In this document: positions 8,621 through 15,482 of the stretch, one piece after another
Numbering within the stretch: the first letter of the stretch is position 1
Layout: every line of letters starts with the position of its first letter
NCBI GenBank assembly: GCA_910584845.1
Contig: CAJUDH010000009.1
Location: 78,414 to 142,413, forward strand
From: an uncultured Lachnospiraceae bacterium
GTDB taxonomy: Bacteria > Bacillota > Clostridia > Lachnospirales > Lachnospiraceae
Reading direction: 5' to 3'
DNA length: 64,000 bases
Made by a program: the position numbers and the translations under genes
Notes under the pieces: generated by a model
What the model was told of the DNA's origin: nothing
Databases searched by the model: none
What the model saw: the letters and a program-made list of their open reading frames with translations, nothing else

Positions 8621-9892
8621 ATGGACATTCGGTTTTATCAAGGAAAAATCCTGCCTATGGATGGCAGCGGGGAAGTGGCCCAGGGGGAAGTCTGGGTAAA
8701 AGGGGGGAAAATCGCTTACGTGGGTCCCCAAAAGCCCAATGGGGAGAAGTGGGACCGGGAGGTAAACCTGGAGGGGAACTTGATCCTCCCTGGGTTTGTC
8801 AATGCCCATACCCATTCGGCCATGACGTTTTTGCGTTCTTTTGCAGATGACCTGCCGCTGCAGGAATGGCTGCAGCGCCAGGTCTTCCCCATGGAGGCAA
8901 AGCTTACGGGGGAAGACGTCTACTGGCTGTCGAAACTGGCAATCCTGGAGTATTTGACCAGCGGCATTACGGCTAACTTTGATATGTATTTTTATCCGGA
9001 AATGATTGCCAGGGCTTCCGTGGAATGTGGCTTCCGGACCACCTTGGTCAGCAGCCTCAATAATTTCCACTCTTCTTTGGAGGAGCTGGAACAGGAATAC
9101 CAGAGGTTTAACCATTACCATAGCCGGATCCGGTATTGCCTTGGGTTCCATGCCGAATACACGACTTCCGAAGACCTGCTGGAAGGGGTGGCAGCCCTGG
9201 CAGAAAAATACCACGCCCCGGTATTTGCCCACAATTCGGAGACGCGCAGCGAAGTGGAACAATGCCTAAAAAGGCATGGGAAAACCCCCACGGCCTATAT
9301 GGATTCTTTGGGCCTGTTTTCCTACGGCGGAGGCGGCTACCATTGTGTATACATGACCGAGGAAGACATGGATATTTTTCGCCGGCGCGGTTTAACGGCT
9401 GTTACCAACCCCGGCTCCAACACGAAATTGGCCAGTGGGGTCGCCCCTTTAGCCCAGATGATGAAAAAAGGCGTCAACCTGGCTATCGGCACCGACGGGC
9501 CGGCCAGCAACAATTGCCTGGACATGTTCAGGGAAATGTTCCTGGCCACCGGTTTGGCCAAGCTCCGGGAAAACGATGCGGCGGCAGTCCCGGCGGAGCG
9601 GGTGCTGGAGATGGCGGTGAAAGGCGGGGCCCGCGCCCTGGGCCTGGACCAATGCGGGTGCCTGGCAGAAGGGAATTTGGCGGACCTGGTGGTGATTGAC
9701 TTGCACCAGCCCAACATGCAGCCCATGAACCATGTGGCGAAGAACCTGGTTTACAGCGGAAGCAAGCAAAACGTTAAGATGACTATGGTTGACGGGCAGG
9801 TGCTCTATGAGGACGGCAAATTTTTTGTAGGCACGGACCCCGAGGAGATTTACCGGAAAGCCAATGAAATTATAGGGCGGATGAAAGGATAG
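8621..9892 (+). CDS. mtaD: 5-methylthioadenosine / S-adenosylhomocysteine deaminase family amidohydrolase
   Basis: A 423-residue metal-dependent hydrolase of the amidohydrolase superfamily. Metal ligands are His63 and His65 (NAHTH), His204 and His241, with Asp292 in TDGPASNN; Glu207 in HNSET fits the MtaD/TrzN-like catalytic glutamate. Members deaminate methylthioadenosine, S-adenosylhomocysteine, adenosine or 5'-deoxyadenosine to the inosine forms. Exact specificity cannot be read from sequence. It starts three bases after the second permease, so it belongs to the importer operon. The expected follow-up is phosphorolysis of the inosine product to a pentose-1-phosphate, which feeds MtnA. Confidence 0.85.
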   Translation: MDIRFYQGKILPMDGSGEVAQGEVWVKGGKIAYVGPQKPNGEKWDREVNLEGNLILPGFVNAHTHSAMTFLRSFADDLPLQEWLQRQVFPMEAKLTGEDVYWLSKLAILEYLTSGITANFDMYFYPEMIARASVECGFRTTLVSSLNNFHSSLEELEQEYQRFNHYHSRIRYCLGFHAEYTTSEDLLEGVAALAEKYHAPVFAHNSETRSEVEQCLKRHGKTPTAYMDSLGLFSYGGGGYHCVYMTEEDMDIFRRRGLTAVTNPGSNTKLASGVAPLAQMMKKGVNLAIGTDGPASNNCLDMFREMFLATGLAKLRENDAAAVPAERVLEMAVKGGARALGLDQCGCLAEGNLADLVVIDLHQPNMQPMNHVAKNLVYSGSKQNVKMTMVDGQVLYEDGKFFVGTDPEEIYRKANEIIGRMKG

Positions 9893-9933
9893 GAAGGGAA
9901 AAGAATAAACATGGACGGAAGGATGAAAGGATC

Positions 9934-10716
9934 ATGATAAGACTTGTAGTATCCGATATTGACGGCACCCTTTTGGAAGACGGGGGGAACGAGCTGAATC
10001 CGGAATTGTTTTCTGTAATCTTAAAACTGAGGGAGCGGGGGATGCAGTTCGCAGCGGCTACCGGCAGGCAATGGGTCAGTATTGAGCGGGTGTTTGACCC
10101 GGTAAAAGAAAAAATCTTCTATTTATCAGACAATGGCGCTTATGTGGGCTGCCATGGCAGGAACCTGTACCTGAACACGGTGGACCCCCGGCTGGTCCGG
10201 CAGATGGCCAGGGATATTCAGGAGGCCGGGCTTTTAGCCATGATCAGCGGCCAGGACACGGTGTATATTGATGAAAAGGACACGGAGCTTTACGACTGGA
10301 TGGTAAACGGCTACCGCTACCGGGCAAAGATGGTAAAAGACCTGACGGAGGTGGAAGACCAGTTTATTAAAGTTTCCGCCTACCAAAAGGCCGGTATTGA
10401 ACCGGCCACAAAGAAGCTGCGGGAAAAATATGAAGGCCAGTTAAAAATCACCATTTCCGGGGATATGTGGATGGACTGTATGGCGCCAGGGGTTAATAAG
10501 GGGGTTGCGGTAAAGCTTTTGCAGGAGAGCTTGGGCATTTCCCCCAAGGAAACCATGGTGTTTGGCGACCAGTTGAACGATATGGAAATGCTAAGCCAGG
10601 CTTATTACAGCTACGCGGTAGGGAATGCCAGGCCGGAGGTCAGGGCTGCGGCCCGGTTCCAGACAGACATAAACGTCAGGGACGGCGTGCTTAAAGTGCT
10701 CAAGCTGCTGATTTAA
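9934..10716 (+). CDS. HAD-superfamily Cof-type phosphatase
   Basis: A 260-residue cytoplasmic hydrolase. The nucleophile motif is DIDGTLL (Asp8, Asp10), motif II lies around AATGRQW near residue 45, and motif IV is GDQLNDMEML near 213, with the Cof-type C2 cap between. These enzymes dephosphorylate sugar phosphates and cofactors with broad range. It follows the deaminase by 41 bases in the same direction and may be co-transcribed. A role in removing the phosphate of a dead-end sugar from the salvage route is possible but unproven. Confidence 0.88.
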   Translation: MIRLVVSDIDGTLLEDGGNELNPELFSVILKLRERGMQFAAATGRQWVSIERVFDPVKEKIFYLSDNGAYVGCHGRNLYLNTVDPRLVRQMARDIQEAGLLAMISGQDTVYIDEKDTELYDWMVNGYRYRAKMVKDLTEVEDQFIKVSAYQKAGIEPATKKLREKYEGQLKITISGDMWMDCMAPGVNKGVAVKLLQESLGISPKETMVFGDQLNDMEMLSQAYYSYAVGNARPEVRAAARFQTDINVRDGVLKVLKLLI

Positions 10717-10758
10717 GGGAAGGCCTGGGAAAACAGATAAAGGGGTGGGAGTCCTTTT

Positions 10759-11742
10759 ATGGCAAAAAAAGTAGAAAAAAAGAAGGTCTGGGCGCTTAAA
10801 GCAGCAGCCGCGGCGTTGGCGGCGTCATGGCTTGCGGCAGGCTGTAGCAACAGCTTGCCCAGCGCTTCCGAAGTCAAAGACGGCAGGCGGTACACAGAGG
10901 CCCAGATTATGCTGGTAGTGGCTACGGAGCGGAACCGTTACAGCCAGGTGTATACAGACCAGATCTGGCAGATACCGGTAGACGAGGCCGGAACGACGTT
11001 TCAGGACCACTTGTTGAAGGAAGTGCGGAATTTTTTCCGGGAACTTAAGGCCATGAATATGTTGGCAGACCAACAGGGGATCAAGCTGTCAGGCCAGGAG
11101 AAAGACCGGCTGAAAAAATTGGCAAAGGATTATTACCAGAGCCTGACCCAGGCAGACTTGGATTACATCGGGGCAAGCCAGGAAGAAATTTACCAGCTTT
11201 ATGAAGAGTACCACCGTGCCAATAAGCTGGTCGACGAATTGACCAAAGATGTGAATTTGGAGATCAGCGACAGTGAAGCCAAGGTGATCGTCGTCCAGGA
11301 AATCCTGGCCAAGGATCCGGGAAGGGCAAAAGGCATCTACACCCGTGCCATGGCAGAAGGGGTGGATTTTGAGGCGTTGGCCCAGTCGGTTTCCCTGGAT
11401 CCGGTGGTGGAAAAGCCCATTGGGCGCGGGGAAAGGTCAAAGGAATATGAAGACGTAGCCTTTTCCCTGGAAGCGGGGGAGACTGGCCCGCTGATCCGGG
11501 ACGGGGATGTGTACTACATTGTAAAATGCATAAAGGACTACGATGAGGAAGCCACGCAGGAACGGAAAGAAAAGCTTGCTTTGCAGCGGAAAAGCCAGGC
11601 TTTCCGGCAGATTTATGATGTGTTTGTCCAGGAAAACCCCACTGACGTGGAGGGGGAGGCATGGAACGGGCCTCCATTCTCTTTGGATGAGGAGTCTACG
11701 ACTACCGTTTTTTTTGAATGGTATCAAGAATATATGGGGTAG
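10759..11742 (+). CDS. Lipoprotein peptidyl-prolyl cis-trans isomerase (PrsA/SurA-like)
   Basis: A 327-residue surface foldase. A basic start and an Ala-rich hydrophobic stretch end in the lipobox LAAGC near residue 29. A helical SurA/PrsA-type N-domain follows to about 175, then a parvulin domain at roughly 175-265 (VQEILAK, DFEALAQSVSLDP, the IGRGE turn, AFSLEAGETGPLI, YIVKCI). A long helix and an acidic, aromatic tail close it. Such proteins help secreted proteins fold outside the membrane. GGGGTGGGAG lies before the ATG. It heads a run of small genes leading to the secretion cargo module. Confidence 0.85.
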   Translation: MAKKVEKKKVWALKAAAAALAASWLAAGCSNSLPSASEVKDGRRYTEAQIMLVVATERNRYSQVYTDQIWQIPVDEAGTTFQDHLLKEVRNFFRELKAMNMLADQQGIKLSGQEKDRLKKLAKDYYQSLTQADLDYIGASQEEIYQLYEEYHRANKLVDELTKDVNLEISDSEAKVIVVQEILAKDPGRAKGIYTRAMAEGVDFEALAQSVSLDPVVEKPIGRGERSKEYEDVAFSLEAGETGPLIRDGDVYYIVKCIKDYDEEATQERKEKLALQRKSQAFRQIYDVFVQENPTDVEGEAWNGPPFSLDEESTTTVFFEWYQEYMG

Positions 11743-11751
11743 GGGATTAGC

Positions 11752-12249
11752 ATGGTTGCATTGAAAATAGAAGATTTAAAAGGGTTTACGTCAAAACTCT
11801 TTGTAGGGGATGTGTTTGACCAGTGGCTTTTGCGGGAGGCCACAATTACCACTTTTAACGTTTTTACCATTGACGGGCGGATCCGCCATGAGTATTATAC
11901 AAAACAGGAGATGGAGGAAAATTCCATTGGACGGCTTTCGCCCTGGAAAACCATAAGGCCCATTTGTTTTTCTTTGGTGAAAGGGAAAAAGCTGCCGGGA
12001 AGCTTCCATCTGACTTTCCAGCTTTCCCCTGCCGGCCAGGAACGGTTTTTAAAAGAGGCGCAGCTGGATTTTCCGGCAGAACAGATCGGGGGCCTGTATT
12101 TAAATGTCCGTTATGAAGACCATGTCATGCATTGTGTAACAGGGACCTCCCTGAATGTTTTTACCCTGGATAAGCGGATGGAGCAGGAATGGGACCAGGC
12201 AGCAAGGCAGTTTCTGAAAGGGCAGAAAATTGCCTTTACCGAAGGATAG
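11752..12249 (+). CDS. DUF5721-like protein of unknown function
   Basis: A 165-residue soluble protein with no signal peptide or membrane segment. Two similar segments, TTFNVFTIDGRI (about 33-44) and TSLNVFTLDKRM (about 131-142), bracket the fold and suggest an internal duplication or paired strands. Similarity to DUF5721, found mainly in Lachnospiraceae, is from memory and should be treated as probable. It lies nine bases after the isomerase gene. I cannot assign a function. Confidence 0.7.
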   Translation: MVALKIEDLKGFTSKLFVGDVFDQWLLREATITTFNVFTIDGRIRHEYYTKQEMEENSIGRLSPWKTIRPICFSLVKGKKLPGSFHLTFQLSPAGQERFLKEAQLDFPAEQIGGLYLNVRYEDHVMHCVTGTSLNVFTLDKRMEQEWDQAARQFLKGQKIAFTEG

Positions 12250-12259
12250 GAGAAGGCAT

Positions 12260-12991
12260 ATGTGGTTTCGTCAACGAAGCGCCAATGATATGGTGCGGCA
12301 GATGGGGGTTTTGTTTGCGGCTATAGGGGTTCTGTTTGCCGTTGCCGCTTTGCTGGGGGCCTATGCCCAGGCCCGGCAGAAACAAAAGTACATCCGGGAG
12401 GTTGTGGCGGTCACGGACACGGATCGGCATACGGGCCGGACCCAGGTCTTTTACAAAGTGGACGGAAGGCCTTATACGGTTTGGCTGGATTATTATTCCA
12501 GCATGAAACTCCCGGGGGATACCATGGTTGCCTATTATGACCCAGAGGAACCAGGGCATGTGGTTGTGCATACGCCTTGGCTCTGTGCCGCCTTGCTGGC
12601 CCCTGGCGTGCTGGCTTTTTTTGCAGGCATAGGGATGTGCAGGTGGGCCGTTTCCCGCAAAAGGAGGGCAAAACGCCTTCGGGAGGACGGCCAATGCATG
12701 GAAGCGGAAATTGTCCGGGTGGAAACGGACCGGCGTTTCCGGCAAAACCGCCGGTATGCCAAGTACCTGGTATGCCAGTATCAGGACCTTGACGGGGCTA
12801 TATATGTTTATAAAAGCGAACCGTTTTTCGGGGATACGCCCCACCTGCAGCCAGGTATGAAAGTAGCCGTTTACAGGGAACGGGGGAACGGGGAGAATTA
12901 TTATGTGGATTATGGACCGGTGATTGAAAAGGAAAAGGCAAAAGCAAGGAGAAGTAGCGAGGATGAAAAACAAGACGCGGATCCGGATTGA
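12260..12991 (+). CDS. Two-pass membrane protein, DUF3592-like
   Basis: A 243-residue protein with transmembrane segments at roughly 14-35 and 108-130. A compact extracellular domain between them (VVAVTDTDRHTGRTQVFYKVDG...) repeats in the C-terminal part (EAEIVRVETDRRFRQN...KYLVCQYQDLDG), as in DUF3592 proteins. ATG 12260 is chosen because GGAGAAGG precedes it; the longer in-frame start at 12230 is buried in the upstream gene. The next gene begins inside its last 29 bases. The charged tail (EKEKAKARRSSEDEKQ) is cytoplasmic. Its role is unknown; the overlap ties it to the type VII cargo genes. Confidence 0.75.
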   Translation: MWFRQRSANDMVRQMGVLFAAIGVLFAVAALLGAYAQARQKQKYIREVVAVTDTDRHTGRTQVFYKVDGRPYTVWLDYYSSMKLPGDTMVAYYDPEEPGHVVVHTPWLCAALLAPGVLAFFAGIGMCRWAVSRKRRAKRLREDGQCMEAEIVRVETDRRFRQNRRYAKYLVCQYQDLDGAIYVYKSEPFFGDTPHLQPGMKVAVYRERGNGENYYVDYGPVIEKEKAKARRSSEDEKQDADPD

Positions 12992-13277
12992 TTTTAACAA
13001 GGCAAAAAAAGAAGCGGATAGGCTGGATGGGATTGCGGAAAAATTGCAAAAGTACGCGGACAGTAATTTAGAGAATTCTATAAAAGGCCTTTCGTCGGCA
13101 TGGACAGGGGACAATTCCCGGATGTTTTTAAAAAAAGAAGGGATGATCAAAACGAAAATGCTGAAAACGGCCCGGGATTTGCGGGCGGTTGCCGCAGACA
13201 TCCGAAGGATAGCCAAACAGATTTATGATGCAGAGATGCAGGCTTATGAGGTAGCAGCCACAAGGCGCAAAAAGTAG
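12963..13277 (+). CDS. WXG100-like small protein (type VII secretion partner)
   Basis: A 104-residue all-helical protein. Two long helices are separated by a turn holding Trp-Thr-Gly (SSAWTGDNS, near 48-56), the WXG position of ESAT-6/WXG100 proteins. The C-terminal helix is basic and ends QAYEVAATRRKK. ATG 12963 has AGGAG eleven bases ahead and lies within the end of the membrane-protein gene. WXG100-fold proteins pair with larger cargo and direct it to the EssC-type exporter. The gene directly upstream of the large helical-N-terminus protein fits such a partner. No secretion machinery gene is nearby. Confidence 0.72.
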   Translation: MKNKTRIRIDFNKAKKEADRLDGIAEKLQKYADSNLENSIKGLSSAWTGDNSRMFLKKEGMIKTKMLKTARDLRAVAADIRRIAKQIYDAEMQAYEVAATRRKK

Positions 13278-13318
13278 CCGGGCCGCTAACAGGAGTTAAA
13301 GGCGGGAGGTGCAGGAAC

Positions 13319-14491
13319 ATGGACGAATTCAAAATAAAGCTTTCTAGGGTCAGGAACGCCGTTCAGGAACAAAATAACATCGCCAAGCAGATGCGCAGGC
13401 TGGAAGACGAAGTCAGGAAAGCTTACAACAGGCTGGATTTTGAGGTTGCCCAGAAAAGGGAGGTCAAAAAAAGGCTACAGGCGGCAGGGGACGACATTTC
13501 TGCCGAATATAACAGCTTGTATAAAGCGGCCCGGGCTTTGGGCAACATTGCCAATGCCTACGAACGGGCGGACTTAAAATTGGTAGGGAAAAAGCCGAAA
13601 AAAGGGACGATTACGCCGGTGACGGCCGCAGGGATCGTGTTGGGGGGGATGTTCGGCCCGCCATTTACAATTTTTTTATTAACTGGAGGGGGATATGACC
13701 TAATCAAAGGGCCTTTGAAAACGTTGTTTGACGATGCGGAAACGGAATCCGGGTGGAAAGCCGGGGTTTCAAACCCTTTTGATTGGAGTGAGAACCAGAA
13801 AGAAAAATCAAAGTGGTCCCATAATAAGAAGAACCTGGGAGACAGCGAGATCGACCCGGCGGTAAAATTTTTTGATTACCATAAGGGAGGTTCAAAATCG
13901 CTTTTTTCCGATGAAAATTTAGTGGGGGATAAAGAGGGGACCCACGTAAAAACAAATTTTGACATTGCAAAGGGAGAGGCAAACTTAGATGTCTATGGCG
14001 GGCTTTATGGCATTGACCCCAAAACAGGGAAAAAGGTAATCCGGGCCGCCTTGGGGGCGGAAATGGGCGTTGCCTTTTCCGGGATCGCTATGTCGGAAGA
14101 GATGCAGTGGGGCGATAAAAACTGGGGCGCCTATGCGGGGTCCACCCAGACACTGGGCCGGGCCGAACTGAATGGGGATGCCGTAATAGGGCTTCGTGAC
14201 GCAGAAGGGGACATAAACCCTACGATTCATGGGAGCGCTTCTGCGGAAGCGATTGGGGCAGAAATGACAGCAAAAGGCGGCTTGAAAATTGGCGGCACCG
14301 ATATAGGGGTAGAGGGCAGTGTCAATTACGGTATTGGCGGACATGCGGAATTCGGATTGAAAGACGGAAAGTTCAGCGCCGATATAGGGGTTTCTTTTGG
14401 CTTGGGCGTTGGGTTTGGGCTGGAATTGGACATGACGGGTACCGTTGAGGCAATCGTCGATAAAGCGGAGGCTGTCTGGCCACAGATGTAG
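13319..14491 (+). CDS. Putative type VII secretion effector with Gly-rich C-terminal domain
   Basis: A 390-residue protein not clearly matching a known family. Residues 1-95 are a highly charged helical hairpin resembling the N-domains of T7SS cargo. A hydrophobic stretch at about 100-125 (ITPVTAAGIVLGG...) follows. Residues 130-200 are polar. The rest is a run of short strands with alternating Gly and hydrophobic residues (GGLKIGGTDIGVEGSV, GVSFGLGVGFGL) that looks like a beta-rich or membrane-active domain. No nuclease, NADase or lipase motif is visible. GGGAGG precedes ATG 13319. The WXG100-like gene before it and the two DUF4176 genes after it support a secretion role; toxicity is conjecture. 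Confidence 0.65.
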   Translation: MDEFKIKLSRVRNAVQEQNNIAKQMRRLEDEVRKAYNRLDFEVAQKREVKKRLQAAGDDISAEYNSLYKAARALGNIANAYERADLKLVGKKPKKGTITPVTAAGIVLGGMFGPPFTIFLLTGGGYDLIKGPLKTLFDDAETESGWKAGVSNPFDWSENQKEKSKWSHNKKNLGDSEIDPAVKFFDYHKGGSKSLFSDENLVGDKEGTHVKTNFDIAKGEANLDVYGGLYGIDPKTGKKVIRAALGAEMGVAFSGIAMSEEMQWGDKNWGAYAGSTQTLGRAELNGDAVIGLRDAEGDINPTIHGSASAEAIGAEMTAKGGLKIGGTDIGVEGSVNYGIGGHAEFGLKDGKFSADIGVSFGLGVGFGLELDMTGTVEAIVDKAEAVWPQM

Positions 14492-14637
14492 CCGGATTAA
14501 TTACATAAAGGCAGGCTTTCCGGAATTTCCGCTTCTAAGGGCGGCCGGAGGATGGCAGCTATGCAATATGGCAGTGGCTGCACAGGCGTTTACACCTATT
14601 GGCTTATGTGCAAAACATGCACAGAATGGAGGAAGAA

Positions 14638-14970
14638 ATGACAAAAGGGATTCAAATACTGCCCATTGGGACCGTGGTAATGTTGAAAAACTCTTCCTCG
14701 GCAATTATGATTGCCGGGTATTTGGCAGAGTCCGAGGCGAAGCCCGGGTATATTTGGGATTATTCCGGTTTCCTTTATCCCGTTGGGCTGCGTGACGGGT
14801 CAGAGGTATATACCTTTGACCAGGGGCAGATTGAGGAGATTTATGCTTTGGGCTACCAGGACGGGGAATCGTTTGGGTTTATACAGCATATCCAGAAAGC
14901 GGCGGCCAAACTGGCGGAAAAGCTGGAGGGGCTGGAGCAGCAGGGGAAGGAGGGGAAAAAGGATGTTTGA
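14638..14970 (+). CDS. DUF4176 domain protein 1
   Basis: A 110-residue protein with the DUF4176 pattern: LPIGTVVMLK, IMIAGY, DYSGFLYPVGL, then a helix starting QIEEIYALGYQD. A charged coil forms the C-terminus. ATG 14638 follows GGAGGA; an upstream in-frame ATG at 14599 lacks a ribosome site. DUF4176 genes recur in type VII secretion clusters of Firmicutes next to WXG/LXG cargo genes, probably as accessory factors rather than toxins. It ends in overlap with a second copy. Confidence 0.8.
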   Translation: MTKGIQILPIGTVVMLKNSSSAIMIAGYLAESEAKPGYIWDYSGFLYPVGLRDGSEVYTFDQGQIEEIYALGYQDGESFGFIQHIQKAAAKLAEKLEGLEQQGKEGKKDV

Positions 14971-15280
14971 AAAAACTTTGCCAATCGGTTCGGTCGTATC
15001 TTTGTATGGCGGGGAGAAACGTTTGATGGTGCTGGGGTATGTCAAATATCTCCAGGGGGACAACACAAAACTGTATGATTATTGCGGATGCACTTACCCG
15101 GAAGGGTATGTGGACGCGGAGGCCACAGCGTTATTTGACCACGAAGATATTGAGCATATTTATGCCGTCGGATTCCAGAACGAGGTGCAGATGGAGTTCC
15201 GTGAGCGCCTGGAACAAATCTTAGAAGGGCGGGAAAGGGAGGGCCAGAATGGCCCTGATGATTTGGAAGGGGGAAATTAA
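14963..15280 (+). CDS. DUF4176 domain protein 2
   Basis: A 105-residue paralogue of the gene before it: LPIGSVVSLYGG, LMVLGY, DYCGCTYPEGY and DIEHIYAVGFQNE, closer to the family consensus than copy 1. ATG 14963 overlaps the stop of copy 1 by eight bases and is preceded by GGAGGGG, so the pair is co-translated. The tandem copies may form a heterodimer that serves the effector-like protein upstream. That is inference from arrangement. Confidence 0.83.
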   Translation: MFEKTLPIGSVVSLYGGEKRLMVLGYVKYLQGDNTKLYDYCGCTYPEGYVDAEATALFDHEDIEHIYAVGFQNEVQMEFRERLEQILEGREREGQNGPDDLEGGN

Positions 15281-15298
15281 ATCGGTTTGCCCGGACTA

Positions 15299-15325
15299 TT
15301 AGCACTCATTCTAAATGAGTGCTAA
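15299..15325. promoter_or_regulatory. CIRCE operator (HrcA binding site)
   Basis: TTAGCACTC and GAGTGCTAA are separated by exactly nine bases, a perfect match to the CIRCE inverted repeat bound by the heat-shock repressor HrcA. It ends seven bases before the -35 box of the htpG promoter. Confidence 0.95.
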
Positions 15326-15332
15326 TTTCTTG

Positions 15333-15361
15333 TTGACATTTTCCTTGACTCGTATTAAAAT
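15333..15361 (+). promoter_or_regulatory. Sigma-A promoter of htpG
   Basis: Consensus TTGACA (15333-15338), a 17-base spacer and TAAAAT (15356-15361). The 120-base leader to the ATG at 15483 is unusually long. With CIRCE immediately upstream, repression by HrcA and release on heat or protein stress is expected. Confidence 0.85.
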
Positions 15362-15482
15362 AAAGTCCATAGGTTCCAGACAACCGGGCGTAGGCCCGAT
15401 CACCCTGGCAGGTTCCCATGAAAGGCGGGGCCGTTGTTTCAAGGTAAAAGAAAAAGACAGAAAAGAACAGGAGTGGCATATT

